From the NCBI GenBank assembly GCA_041394725.1, contig JAWKHR010000033.1, forward strand, positions 1-64,000: DNA of 64,000 nucleotides. Direction: 5' to 3'. Made by a program: the position numbers and the translations under genes. Below are positions 14,906-23,295 of this stretch, in pieces (position 1 is the first letter of the stretch; every line of letters starts with the position of its first letter). The DNA comes from JAWKHR01 sp041394725. Its GTDB lineage: Bacteria; Acidobacteriota; Vicinamibacteria; Vicinamibacterales; SCN-69-37. The notes below the pieces were generated by a model, which worked only from the letters and a program-made list of their open reading frames with translations, ran no database searches and was not told the DNA's origin.

Positions 14906-15674
14906 CACGTCGCTCCTTTGTCCCCTCGGGCGGGCGCCCTCCGGCGGCCCGCTGCCACTCGTCCACCAGCCGCCGGTCGGCGGCGTCCAGCGCTGCGGTG
15001 GCCAGCAGGTCCGGCCGGCGCGCCCACGTCCGCGCCAGGCTTTCCCGGTGCCGCCACCGCTCGATCTCCGCGTGGTGCCCCGACAGCAGCACGTCGGGCA
15101 CGCGACGGCCCCGCCACTCGGCGGGCCGCGTGTAGTGCGGGTGATCCAGCAGTCCCCGCACGAACGAATCCCCTTCGACCGACGCCTGGTCGCCCACCAC
15201 GCCGGGCACCAGCCGCGCCACCGCGTCGATGACCACGAGCGCCGGCAGTTCCCCGCCCGTCAGCACGTAGTCACCGATCGAGATCTCGTCGGTCACCATC
15301 GCCTCGGTGAACCGCTCGTCGATCCCCTCGTAGCGCCCGCACATCACGACGAGGCGCGCCATCCGGCTCAGCCGCTCCGCCTCGGCATGGCTGAAGCGTC
15401 GCCCCTGCGGCGTCATCAGCACCACGGCCGACGCCGGGCCGTGCGCCGCCGCAATCGCCTCGACGGCGCCCGCGAGCGGCTCGGGCATCATGACCATCCC
15501 GGGGCCGCCGCCGTACGGCACGTCGTCCACGCTCCGGTGCCGGTCGGTGGCCTGGTCGCGCAGGTCGTGCACGCCCAGGTCGATCACCCCGCGCTCACGC
15601 GCCCGGGCCAGAACCCCCTCGGCCAGCGCGGCCTCGACCATGCGCGGGAAGATGGTGACGACGTCGATCCTCAC
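14892..15674 (-). CDS. trmD: tRNA (guanine-37-N1)-methyltransferase
   Basis: A 260-residue SPOUT-family enzyme. MRIDVVTIFPRMVEAAL begins the protein; DVPYGGGPGMVMMPEPL, CGRYEGIDERF and the trefoil-knot segment GDYVLTGGELPALVVIDAVARLVPGVVG form the SAM and tRNA site. It methylates G37 next to the anticodon and prevents frameshifting. The GTG start at 15674 begins exactly at the conserved N-terminus. The rimM frame upstream runs on 80 bp into it, an overlap longer than usual. Confidence 0.96.
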   Translation of the reverse strand: MRIDVVTIFPRMVEAALAEGVLARARERGVIDLGVHDLRDQATDRHRSVDDVPYGGGPGMVMMPEPLAGAVEAIAAAHGPASAVVLMTPQGRRFSHAEAERLSRMARLVVMCGRYEGIDERFTEAMVTDEISIGDYVLTGGELPALVVIDAVARLVPGVVGDQASVEGDSFVRGLLDHPHYTRPAEWRGRRVPDVLLSGHHAEIERWRHRESLARTWARRPDLLATAALDAADRRLVDEWQRAAGGRPPEGTKERRDEGD

Positions 15675-16239
15675 CGGTCCGGCCTCCCGCCCTCCGCGTC
15701 GCGTTCAACTCCACCAGCCCCGCCGGCGGCGCGATCTCAATCCGTCGTGCCGCCACGTCGATGCGCCGGCAAATCTCCTCGGCCAGGGGCACGAGCACCT
15801 CGCCGTACCGTTCGTGCGCCACCTCGAGCACCGGCGTCCCGGTCGCCAGGTCCACGCCCGTCACGCGGCCCACCGTCCCGCCAGGGCTCGTGACCTCGCA
15901 CCCGACCAGGTCGTGCACGTAGTACCGACCCGGCTCGAGCGGCGTCAGGTCCGCTTCGGGGACCTGCAGTTCCAGGTTCCGCAGCGCCTCCGCATCGTCG
16001 ATGCTGGCGACGCCCTCGAACCCGACGACCCACCGCGCGTCGTGCGGCCGGCTGTCGGTGACGACGAGCCGCCGCGTCGTGCCGTCGGGCCCGACCGCGT
16101 CGAACTCGGCGCCCGGGACGAAGCGATCGGCGCCGAAGTCTGTCTCGGGCGCCACGACCACCTGGCCACGGTTTCCCTGCGGCCGGACGATCCGGCCGAC
16201 GGTCACGGGCGTCGCGCCTCCCGTCGTTGCGGCCTGCAC
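15595..16239 (-). CDS. rimM: Ribosome maturation factor RimM, with unusual C-terminal extension
   Basis: RimM assists 30S head assembly by binding S19. Conserved parts are VTVGRIVRPQGNRGQVVV, the PRC-barrel region RYYVHDLVGCEVTSPGGTVGRVTGVDLATGTPVLEV, and RIEIAPPAGLVELN. GTG 16239 follows GGGAG by five bases and avoids overlapping khpA. The natural end should lie just after VELN, but the frame continues about 35 low-quality Arg/Gly-rich residues into trmD before stopping at 15595. A one-base shift would instead stop it at the TGA overlapping the trmD GTG (GTGA). A single-base sequencing error or a recently lost stop is therefore likely. Confidence 0.85.
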   Translation of the reverse strand: MQAATTGGATPVTVGRIVRPQGNRGQVVVAPETDFGADRFVPGAEFDAVGPDGTTRRLVVTDSRPHDARWVVGFEGVASIDDAEALRNLELQVPEADLTPLEPGRYYVHDLVGCEVTSPGGTVGRVTGVDLATGTPVLEVAHERYGEVLVPLAEEICRRIDVAARRIEIAPPAGLVELNATRRAGGRTGEDRRRHHLPAHGRGRAGRGGSGPGA

Positions 16240-16252
16240 CGCTGCTCCCGCC

Positions 16253-16498
16253 TCAGTCGTCGTCGCGGAAGTCCACGGCGACGCGTCGTCCATCGAGCTC
16301 GCCCGCGGCCTGCGCGAGCGTGCGAATCGCCGCGGCCGTCCGGCCCTGCCGGCCGATCACGCGCCCCAGTTCGCCGGGCGCCATGGTCAGCTCGATGACG
16401 GTCTGGCCGCGACGATCCAGCTCGGTCACCTCGACCTCGTCGGGCTGACCGGCCAGGGCGCGCGCGACGACCAGGACGACGTCGCGGGCGCGGCTCAC
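16253..16498 (-). CDS. khpA: KH-domain RNA-binding protein KhpA
   Basis: An 81-residue single KH domain with the GxxG loop as IGRQGR within APGELGRVIGRQGRTAAAIRTL. The ending RRVAVDFRDDD is usual for KhpA. It binds RNA and in other bacteria works with KhpB in envelope and division control. The GTG start overlaps the rpsP stop (GTGA), and the gene lies in its standard position between rpsP and rimM. Confidence 0.93.
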   Translation of the reverse strand: MSRARDVVLVVARALAGQPDEVEVTELDRRGQTVIELTMAPGELGRVIGRQGRTAAAIRTLAQAAGELDGRRVAVDFRDDD

Positions 16499-16785
16499 GA
16501 GGTGGCCTGCGCCGCCTGCTCGCCGCCCGCCGCGGCCTCCGCCGGCGCCTCGGCCGGCAGCCGGTCCACCAGCGTGCGCACGGTGTTCGAGGGCTGCGCC
16601 CCCACGCCGATCCAGTGCGCCAGCCGCTCCCGATCGATCACGAGCGTCTCGGGCGTCGAGCGCGGGTTGTAGTGCCCGACGACCTCGACGAACCGCCCGT
16701 CACGCGCCGAGCTCTTCTCGGCCACCACCACGCGGAAGAACGGGCGCCTGTTCGACCCCGCCCGCCGCAACCGGATTACCAGCAT
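16495..16785 (-). CDS. rpsP: 30S ribosomal protein S16
   Basis: A 96-residue S16. MLVIRLRRAGSNRRPFFRVVVAE, FVEVVGHYNPRS and RLAHWIGVGAQPSNTVRTLV are the family blocks; the Ala/Glu-rich end is a common extension. ATG 16785 lies four bases after GGAGG; the GTG one codon earlier would be too close. It is 52 bp downstream of ffh. The gap carries a TTCGAA-containing stretch (16816-16832) but no clear terminator, so co-transcription with ffh is likely. Confidence 0.97.
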   Translation of the reverse strand: MLVIRLRRAGSNRRPFFRVVVAEKSSARDGRFVEVVGHYNPRSTPETLVIDRERLAHWIGVGAQPSNTVRTLVDRLPAEAPAEAAAGGEQAAQATS

Positions 16786-16837
16786 CACGCCTCCAGGTAC
16801 TTGTCGATTGAGTCACTTCGAACTTCGAACTCGGGGC

Positions 16838-18193
16838 CTAGCGCATGTTGCGCATCATCCCCATCATCTTCCGCCGGCCCTTGCGCCCGCCGCCCATGCC
16901 GCTCATCGTCTTGAGCATCTTGCGCATCTCGACGAACTGCTTGAGCAGGCGGTTGATCTCCTCCACGCTCGTGCCGCTGCCGCGGGCGATCCGCTTGCGG
17001 CGGCTGCCGTTGATGAGCCCGTGATTGCGCCGCTCGCGCGCGGTCATCGAGTTGATGATGGCCTCCACGCGCACGAGCTGGCGGTCGTCGATCTCCCCGC
17101 GGCGTTCGTTGAGCGCCTTGAGGTTGCCCATCCCGGGGATCATCCCGAGCACCTGCTCGAGCGGCCCCATCTTCTTGATCATCCGCAGCTGGTCGCGGAA
17201 GTCCTCCAGCGTGAAGTCGTCCAGCCGGGTCTTCTGCTCCAGCCGCTCCCGGTCTTCCTCGTCGATCGCCTCCTCGGCGCGCTCGATGAGCGACAGCACG
17301 TCGCCCATGCCGAGCAGCCGCGACACCAGCCGGTCCGCGTGGAACGGCTCGAGGTCGGCGGGGCGATCACCGGTGCCCACGAACGCGATGGGCACGCCGA
17401 CGACGCCCACCACCGACAACGCGGCGCCGCCCCGGGCGTCGCCGTCCATCTTCGTCAGCACGACGCCGCTGACGCCGATCCGCGCGTTGAACTCGCCCGC
17501 GCTGCGGACCGCGTCCTGGCCGGTCATCGCGTCGGCCACGTAGAGCCGATCCGTCGGATCCACCGCGGCCTGGATCGCCTCGAGCTCGACCATCAGCTCG
17601 TCGTCGATGTGCAGCCGGCCGGCCGTGTCGACGATGAGCGTGTCGAACCCGAGGTTCTTCGTCGCGGCCAGCGCGCCCGCGGCGCGCGCGACCGGGTCCA
17701 TCTCGCCCTCGGGCGCGTGCACGCGAATCCCGAGCTGCTGCCCCAGCACCGACAGCTGCTCGATGGCCGCCGGCCGCCGCACGTCGGTCGAGACCAGCAT
17801 CGCGTGGCGGCCCTGCTTGTCGAGCCACCGCGCCAGCTTCGCCGACGTGGTCGTCTTGCCCGACCCCTGCAACCCCAGCATCAGCACGACGCGCGGCGCC
17901 CGCGACGTCTGCGTCAGCCCGCCCGTCGTGTCGCCGAACAGTCCCAGCAACTCGTCGCGCACGATGCGCACGACGTGCTGCCCCGGCGTCAGGCTTCGCA
18001 GGACCTCGTCGCCGACGGCCTTCGCGCGCACTCGCTCGACGAACGCCTTCACGACGCGGAAGTTGACGTCCGCCTCGAGCAGCGCCAGCCGGATCTCCCG
18101 CAGCGCGGCCTCGACCGCTGCCTCGGTGAGGCGTGCCTCACCCCGCAGCGACTTGAAGACGCCCTGCAGCCGGGTGCTCAGTGATTCCAGCAT
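16838..18193 (-). CDS. ffh: Signal recognition particle protein Ffh (SRP54)
   Basis: A 451-residue GTPase that binds signal sequences on nascent chains and delivers them to FtsY. The N domain is at about 1-85. The G domain has P-loop GLQGSGKTTTSAKLA, DTAGRLHIDDELM and TKMDGDARGG. The methionine-rich M domain runs from about 300, with GMIPGMGNLKALNERR, SMTARERRNHGLINGSRRKRIARGSG and the Met/Lys-rich end MRKMLKTMSGMGGGRKGRRKMMGMMRNMR-type tail. ATG 18193 (MLESLSTRLQGVF) is the conserved start. It leads the rpsP-trmD-rplS operon and faces a promoter candidate 68 bp upstream. Confidence 0.97.
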   Translation of the reverse strand: MLESLSTRLQGVFKSLRGEARLTEAAVEAALREIRLALLEADVNFRVVKAFVERVRAKAVGDEVLRSLTPGQHVVRIVRDELLGLFGDTTGGLTQTSRAPRVVLMLGLQGSGKTTTSAKLARWLDKQGRHAMLVSTDVRRPAAIEQLSVLGQQLGIRVHAPEGEMDPVARAAGALAATKNLGFDTLIVDTAGRLHIDDELMVELEAIQAAVDPTDRLYVADAMTGQDAVRSAGEFNARIGVSGVVLTKMDGDARGGAALSVVGVVGVPIAFVGTGDRPADLEPFHADRLVSRLLGMGDVLSLIERAEEAIDEEDRERLEQKTRLDDFTLEDFRDQLRMIKKMGPLEQVLGMIPGMGNLKALNERRGEIDDRQLVRVEAIINSMTARERRNHGLINGSRRKRIARGSGTSVEEINRLLKQFVEMRKMLKTMSGMGGGRKGRRKMMGMMRNMR

Positions 18194-18260
18194 CGCGACG
18201 TTCGGCCTGCCCCGGGCCGGTGCCCCCGATGGGCCATAACCGACTCCAGCGCAAACAGTT

Positions 18261-18289
18261 ATGCTACGCGAAGGGCGGGCGGAAGACAA
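18261..18289 (-). promoter_or_regulatory. Sigma-70-type promoter of the ffh operon
   Basis: On the minus strand TTGTCT (18289-18284) and TAGCAT (18266-18261) are separated by 17 bp. The expected start, near 18254, would give a leader of about 60 nt. It lies in the 117-bp gap after ribBA. Confidence 0.5.
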
Positions 18290-18310
18290 CCCGGACGCGC
18301 GGGCCCCGGC

Positions 18311-19564
18311 TCAGACCGAGCTCAGCTTGTGCCCGAGCTTGTCTTTCTTGGTCTTCAGGTAGCGGCGCGTAAACTCCGACACGGGAACGACTTCCAGCGG
18401 CAGCGACTCGACCACCGACAGGCCGTAGCCCTCGAGGCCCACGAACTTCCGCGGGTTGTTGGTCAGGAGCCGCATGGTCCGAACCCCGAGATCGCGCAGG
18501 ATCTGCGCTCCGATGCCGTAGTCCCGCTGGTCGGGCTTGAAGCCGAGGCGCTCGTTGGCCTCGACCGTGTCGAGGCCGCCGTCCTGCAGTTCGTAGGCCC
18601 GGATCTTGTTGGCCAGGCCGATGCCCCGGCCCTCCTGGTGCAGGTAGAGGAGGACGCCGCGCTCCTCCTTGGCGATGCGCTCCATCGCGGCGTCGAGCTG
18701 GGGACCGCAGTCGCAGCGCGTGGAATGGAACACGTCGCCGGTGAGGCACTTCGAGTGCACGCGCACGACGACATCCTTGCCGTTGCCGATCTCGCCGCGC
18801 ACGAGCGCGACGTGGGCGACCCCGTCGATGAGGCTCTCGTAGGCGTGAATGCTGAAGGGACCGAACCGCGTGGGCAGCGAGGCCTGCGCGACGCGGCGCA
18901 CGAGGCCCTCGGTCCGCATGCGGTACCGGATCAGGTCCGCGATGGTGATCATCAGCAGCTTGTGCCGCTTCGCGAACTTCGAGAGCTCGGGAACCCGCGC
19001 CATCGTGCCGTCGGCGTTCATGATTTCGCAGATCACCCCGGCGGGCGAGAGGCCGGCAATCCGCGCGAGATCGACCGCCGCCTCGGTCTGGCCGGCGCGC
19101 ACCAGGACGCCGCCGTCGCGCGCGCGCAGCGGGAACATGTGGCCCGGTCGCGCCAGATCGGCCGGCCGCGTCGCCGGATCGACCGCCGCGAGCACGGTCG
19201 CCGCGCGGTCCGCCGCCGAGATACCCGTCGTCGTCCGGCTCTTTGCCTCGATGGGCACGCAGAAGGCCGTGCCGAACCGCGAGCTGTTGTCGTTGACCAT
19301 CAGGGGCAGGTCCAGCTCGTCCAGGCGCTGTCCGGTCATCGGCAGGCAGATCAGCCCGCGGCCGTGGCGCGCCATGAAGTTGATGATCTCGGGCGTGACC
19401 TTCTCGGCGGCGATGGTCAGGTCGCCCTCGTTCTCGCGGTCCTCGTCGTCGACGACGATGACCATGCGCCCCTCGCGGATGGCGCCGACGGCGTCCTCGA
19501 CGGGGGCGAACGCGGAACGCGGGCGGCGGGTGCGCGCGAGGCGAATCGGCTTGCGTGCGGTCAT
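18311..19564 (-). CDS. ribBA: Bifunctional DHBP synthase / GTP cyclohydrolase II
   Basis: A 417-residue fusion. The N-terminal RibB domain (to about 210) makes 3,4-dihydroxybutanone 4-phosphate and has DDEDRENEGDLTIAAE and the RPGHMFPLRA motif. The C-terminal RibA domain opens GTP and carries the zinc cysteines in CLTGDVFHSTRCDCGPQL and the QEGRGIGLANKI loop. Together these give both precursors of riboflavin. ATG 19564 overlaps the ribE stop as ATGA. It is the last gene of gpsA-ftsY-ribD-ribE-ribBA; ribH, often next, is absent here. Confidence 0.96.
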   Translation of the reverse strand: MTARKPIRLARTRRPRSAFAPVEDAVGAIREGRMVIVVDDEDRENEGDLTIAAEKVTPEIINFMARHGRGLICLPMTGQRLDELDLPLMVNDNSSRFGTAFCVPIEAKSRTTTGISAADRAATVLAAVDPATRPADLARPGHMFPLRARDGGVLVRAGQTEAAVDLARIAGLSPAGVICEIMNADGTMARVPELSKFAKRHKLLMITIADLIRYRMRTEGLVRRVAQASLPTRFGPFSIHAYESLIDGVAHVALVRGEIGNGKDVVVRVHSKCLTGDVFHSTRCDCGPQLDAAMERIAKEERGVLLYLHQEGRGIGLANKIRAYELQDGGLDTVEANERLGFKPDQRDYGIGAQILRDLGVRTMRLLTNNPRKFVGLEGYGLSVVESLPLEVVPVSEFTRRYLKTKKDKLGHKLSSV

Positions 19565-20175
19565 GCTGGCCCCACCCCGGGGGCGGCGTGCTGCCCGGCC
19601 AGCAGCCGGGCGACGTATTTCCCGATGACGTCCGTCTCGATGTTCACCGCGTCGCCCGCGCCGGCGTCCCCGAAGGTCGTGTGGGCCAGCGTGAACGGCA
19701 CGAGCTGCACCCCGATGCGGGGGCCCGCGAGCGCGGCGATCGTCAGGCTCACGCCGTCGATCGTCACCGATCCCTTCGGGATCATCGTGGCCGCCAGCGC
19801 GTCGGGCACGTCGACCTCCAGCCACGCCGTGTCGGCGGACGGTCGCAGGCCGGCGACCCGGCCGACGCCGTCCACGTGGCCCTGCACGATGTGCCCGCCG
19901 AACCGATCGTCGGCGCGCATCGCGCGCTCGAGGTTGACGCGCCGTCCCGGCGCGAGGCCGCCGAGCGTGGTGACGCGCAGCGTCTCGGGCGCCACGTCGA
20001 ACCGCAGCTCGTCGTGCGTCCGGGTCGTGACCGTCAGGCAGACGCCGCTCACCGCGACGCTCTCACCGTCATGGCACTCGCCGGCGAACGGCGCCGACAC
20101 GCGCAGCGAGACGCCGGACGCGCCAGGCTCCACCGCGACGACGCGGCCCACGGCTTCAATCAGTCCCGTGAACAT
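19561..20175 (-). CDS. ribE: Riboflavin synthase alpha subunit
   Basis: A 204-residue protein built from two homologous lumazine-binding barrels, starting MFTGLIEAVGRV. Second-barrel motifs GGHIVQGHVDGVGRV and KGSVTIDGVSLTIAAL are present, as is the end IETDVIGKYVARLL. It dismutates two lumazines to riboflavin. ATG 20175 lies 20 bp inside ribD and matches the universal N-terminus; the open frame upstream of it is just ribD overlap. Confidence 0.96.
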   Translation of the reverse strand: MFTGLIEAVGRVVAVEPGASGVSLRVSAPFAGECHDGESVAVSGVCLTVTTRTHDELRFDVAPETLRVTTLGGLAPGRRVNLERAMRADDRFGGHIVQGHVDGVGRVAGLRPSADTAWLEVDVPDALAATMIPKGSVTIDGVSLTIAALAGPRIGVQLVPFTLAHTTFGDAGAGDAVNIETDVIGKYVARLLAGQHAAPGVGPA

Positions 20176-21244
20176 CCCATTCGATGAAGCGGTCGGCGCC
20201 CAGCTGCCGCACCGGGTCCCGCCGCCGCCAGCCGTGTTCCCCACCGAAGCCCGCCGCAATCGGCAGGCCGTCGCCGAGCACCGTGGGCGCGACCACCACC
20301 TGACTGCGATCGACGGCGCCGGCCTCCCAGAAGGCCTGCTGGAGGGTCGGCCCGCCCTCGATGAGCAGCGAGACGACGTCGCGCGCCGCGAGCCAGCGAA
20401 GCATCGGGCCGAGCGCCCGGTCGTCGCGGCGCTCGATGCTCACGCCGCGGCGCTCGAGGGCGATCACCGCGTCCGGCCGGGCCTCGGTGGCGGCCCTCGA
20501 GACCATCATTATGACCGGCCCCTCCGCCAGGGTCGAGAAGACCCGCGCGGAGGGCCGGATTCGCAGCGACCAGTCGAAGAGGACCCGCACGAGCGGCCGG
20601 GCCCGCCACGCGCCCCGCGCCGTGAGCCAGGGGTCGTCGGTGACGACGGTGCCCGCGCCGACCGCGATCGCGTCCACCTCGGCGCGCTCGCGGTGGAAGT
20701 ACCGCCGGGCTTCGGCGCCGGTGATCTGGACGCGCTGTCCCGGCCGGCCCACGAATCCGTCGGCGGAGACCGCGGCCTTGAGCGTGACGTGGGGTCGCTT
20801 CCGGGCCATCCACGTGAAGAACGGCGCGTTCTGGTACCGCGCCTCCTCCTCGCCCACGCCCTCGACGACCTCGACGCCGTGCGCCCGCAGGAAGCGAACG
20901 CCGCCGCCGTCCACGCGCGGATTCGGGTCGCGCACGGCCAGGACGACGCGCGCGATGCCGTCGGAGACGATGCGCGCGGCGCACGGACCGGTGCGTCCGG
21001 TGTGGCAGCACGGCTCGAGCGTGACGTAGAGGGTCGCGCCGCGGGCGCGCGCCCCGGCCTCGTCGAGCGCCACTACCTCGGCGTGGGGCCCGCCGGCCTG
21101 CCGGTGCGCCCCCTGCCCCACGATGACGCCGTCCCGGTCCACCACGACGGCGCCGACGATCGGATTCGGGGAGGTCGTGCCGCGGCCGCGCTCGGCAAGG
21201 AACCGGGCCCGCGCCATCATCGCGGCGTCGCGCGCGTCTACCAT
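20156..21244 (-). CDS. ribD: Riboflavin biosynthesis deaminase/reductase RibD
   Basis: A 362-residue bifunctional enzyme. The N-terminal zinc deaminase has TSPNPIVGAVVV, PHAEVVAL and the zinc-binding TLEPCCHTGRTGPC. The C-terminal reductase starts at about 150 with RPHVTLKAAVSADGFVG and includes VGAGTVVTDDPWLTAR and LLIEGGPTLQQAFWEAG. It carries out the second and third steps from GTP to riboflavin. Its ATG overlaps the ftsY stop by seven bases. Confidence 0.96.
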   Translation of the reverse strand: MVDARDAAMMARARFLAERGRGTTSPNPIVGAVVVDRDGVIVGQGAHRQAGGPHAEVVALDEAGARARGATLYVTLEPCCHTGRTGPCAARIVSDGIARVVLAVRDPNPRVDGGGVRFLRAHGVEVVEGVGEEEARYQNAPFFTWMARKRPHVTLKAAVSADGFVGRPGQRVQITGAEARRYFHRERAEVDAIAVGAGTVVTDDPWLTARGAWRARPLVRVLFDWSLRIRPSARVFSTLAEGPVIMMVSRAATEARPDAVIALERRGVSIERRDDRALGPMLRWLAARDVVSLLIEGGPTLQQAFWEAGAVDRSQVVVAPTVLGDGLPIAAGFGGEHGWRRRDPVRQLGADRFIEWDVHGTD

Positions 21245-22224
21245 TGCTCGGTGAACAGCGCGTCCACGTAGCCCGCCGCGTCGAACGGCAGCAGGTCGTC
21301 GAGGCCCTCGCCGACGCCGATGTAGCGAATGGGCAGCCGCAGGTCGTGCGCGATCGCCACCGCGACACCGCCCTTGGCCGTGCCGTCGAGCTTCGTGAGG
21401 ACGATGCCGTTCGCGCCGCTCGCGCGCATGAATTCTCGGGCCTGCACGAGGCCGTTCTGGCCGACGGTCGCGTCGAGGACGAGCAGCACCTCGTGCGGCG
21501 CCCCCGGCACCTCGCGGCCGACCACGCGCCGGATCTTGTCGAGCTCGGCCATCAGGTTCGCGCGCGTGTGGATCCGGCCGGCGGTGTCCACGATCAGCAC
21601 CTCACGGCCCCGCGCTTTCGCGGCGACCGCCGCGTCGAACGTCACCGCGGCCGGGTCGGCCCCCGGCTGCGCGCGCACGACGTCGACGCCCGCGCGCTCG
21701 GCCCACACTGCGAGCTGCGAGACCGCCGCGGCGCGGAACGTGTCGGCCGCGCAGACCATCACCGACCGGCCCTCCGCCTGGTAGAGGCGGGCCAGCTTGC
21801 CCACCGTGGTCGTCTTGCCGGTCCCGTTGACGCCGACCACCAGCACCACGTGCGGCGTGGTCGCGATCGCCGGCGGCGCCTCGACGTCGTTCAGGACCCG
21901 GACCATCACCCGGGCGACGCGGTCGCGCAGGCGGCCCGTGCGCTCCGCGCGGACGGCGTCGATGATGCGCTCGGTGGCGGCCAGGCCGACGTCGGCGCCG
22001 ATCAGCGCGTCCTCGAGCGCGTCGAGGTCGTCGATCGTCATCGCGCGCCCGCGCGGGGGCGCGCCCGACGACGGCGCAGGGGCGCCGGACGGACCGGACG
22101 CGCCCGACGCGGCCGGCGAGCCGGACGCTTCGCCCGCCGCCTCGGCGGCATCGCCGAGGCGTTCGCGAATCTGCTGCGCCGTCTTCGCCAGGCCGGCCCG
22201 GATGCGCGAGAGGAACGACGCCAT
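21238..22224 (-). CDS. ftsY: SRP receptor FtsY
   Basis: A 328-residue NG-domain GTPase that docks Ffh-ribosome complexes at the inner membrane. An Ala/Ser/Pro/Gly-rich stretch (about 25-60) replaces the long acidic A domain of E. coli. The P-loop GVNGTGKTTTVGKLA, CAADTFRAAAVSQL, DTAGRIHTRANLM and TKLDGTAKGG are intact, with the end YIGVGEGLDDLLPFDAAGYVDALF. Its start (MASFLSRIRAGLAKT) lies two bases after gpsA. Linkage to riboflavin genes rather than ftsE/ftsX is unusual. Confidence 0.96.
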   Translation of the reverse strand: MASFLSRIRAGLAKTAQQIRERLGDAAEAAGEASGSPAASGASGPSGAPAPSSGAPPRGRAMTIDDLDALEDALIGADVGLAATERIIDAVRAERTGRLRDRVARVMVRVLNDVEAPPAIATTPHVVLVVGVNGTGKTTTVGKLARLYQAEGRSVMVCAADTFRAAAVSQLAVWAERAGVDVVRAQPGADPAAVTFDAAVAAKARGREVLIVDTAGRIHTRANLMAELDKIRRVVGREVPGAPHEVLLVLDATVGQNGLVQAREFMRASGANGIVLTKLDGTAKGGVAVAIAHDLRLPIRYIGVGEGLDDLLPFDAAGYVDALFTEQW

Positions 22225-22226
22225 GG

Positions 22227-23246
22227 TCAGGCCCGATCCACTTCTTCGCGCTGCGGCCGCACCATCAGCTCCCCCGCCGCCGCGCGCGGCGTCCGGCGCC
22301 CGGCCATGACCTCGAACATCTGCGTCGCGATCGGCAGCTCGACGCCGGCGCGTTCCCCCAGCCGGAGCGCGGCCTCGGTCGTCCGCACCCCCTCGGCCAC
22401 CATCTTCATGCCGGAGAGAATCTCCGACAGCGGGCGCCCGCGCCCCAGCTCGATGCCCACGTGGCGGTTGCGACTGAGCGACCCCGTGCAGGTGAGCACG
22501 AGATCGCCGAGGCCGCTCAGCCCCGACAGCGTCTCGCGGCGCCCGCCGACCGCGCACGACACCCGCGAGATTTCCGCGAGCCCGCGCGTGATGAGCGCGG
22601 ACATCGCGTTGTGGCCGAGGCCGAGCGACTCGACGACCCCGGCGGCAATCGCGATCACGTTCTTCAGCGCGCCGCCGATTTCGACGCCCACGACGTCGTC
22701 CGACGCGTAGAGCCGGAACGTCGGACCGCCGAACTCCTCCTGGACGAGGCGCAGCGCCTCGGCGTCGCTCGACGCGGCGACGAGCGCGGTCGGCAGCCGC
22801 CGCGCGACCTCGGCCGCGAAGCTCGGCCCGGAGAGCGCCACCACCGCGTGCCGCCCGCCGGTCTCCTCGGCAATCACCTGCGACATCCGCGCCAGCGTGT
22901 CGATCTCGAGGCCCTTCGTGGCGCTCACCAGCACCGCGCCCTCGCGCAGGTGCGGCACGGCCGCCCGCACGACGGCACGCAGGCCATGGGACGGGACGGC
23001 GACGACGACGTAGCGCGCCCCGGCCAGCGCCTGTGCGAGATCGGCCGAGGGGGTGAGCGGTTCAGGGAAGGTCGCGTCCGGCAGGTACGTGGGATTCGCG
23101 CGCCGCTCGGCCATCGCGGCCATCAGCGCGGCATCGCGCCCCCAGAGCCTCACGTCGTGGCCGATCGTCCCGAGGTGGACGGCCAGCGCGGTGCCCCAGC
23201 TGCCGGCGCCCAGCACCGCCGCCCGGTGGGCGGCATCCGAATTCAT
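22227..23246 (-). CDS. gpsA: NAD(P)-dependent glycerol-3-phosphate dehydrogenase
   Basis: A 339-residue enzyme making sn-glycerol 3-phosphate for phospholipids. It has the dinucleotide motif VLGAGSWGTALAVHL, VSATKGLEI, the LSGPSFAAEVARRLPTAL block, catalytic-lysine region GGALKNVIAIAAGV and GLSGLGDLVLTCTGSLSRNRHVG. The ATG stands six bases after a TATCAT hexamer on the minus strand and no separate Shine-Dalgarno fits, so the message may be leaderless. It heads the ftsY-rib operon and shares the lipid theme with pgpA upstream. Confidence 0.96.
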   Translation of the reverse strand: MNSDAAHRAAVLGAGSWGTALAVHLGTIGHDVRLWGRDAALMAAMAERRANPTYLPDATFPEPLTPSADLAQALAGARYVVVAVPSHGLRAVVRAAVPHLREGAVLVSATKGLEIDTLARMSQVIAEETGGRHAVVALSGPSFAAEVARRLPTALVAASSDAEALRLVQEEFGGPTFRLYASDDVVGVEIGGALKNVIAIAAGVVESLGLGHNAMSALITRGLAEISRVSCAVGGRRETLSGLSGLGDLVLTCTGSLSRNRHVGIELGRGRPLSEILSGMKMVAEGVRTTEAALRLGERAGVELPIATQMFEVMAGRRTPRAAAGELMVRPQREEVDRA

Positions 23247-23252
23247 GCCTCA

Positions 23253-23258
23253 ATGATA
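23253..23258 (-). promoter_or_regulatory. Predicted -10 of gpsA, leaderless geometry
   Basis: On the minus strand TATCAT (23258-23253) is followed by TGAGGC and then the gpsA ATG, so the expected transcription start coincides with the initiation codon. It lies in the 49-bp gap after cinA. Confidence 0.45.
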
Positions 23259-23295
23259 CGTGCTGCGCGTCGCCCCGCCGAGGGCCGGGGCCGGA

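Noticed and set aside
18194..18310. 4.5S RNA or a small RNA gene upstream of ffh
   Set aside because: The 117-bp gap lacks the GGNA tetraloop hairpin of SRP RNA; a promoter explains it adequately.
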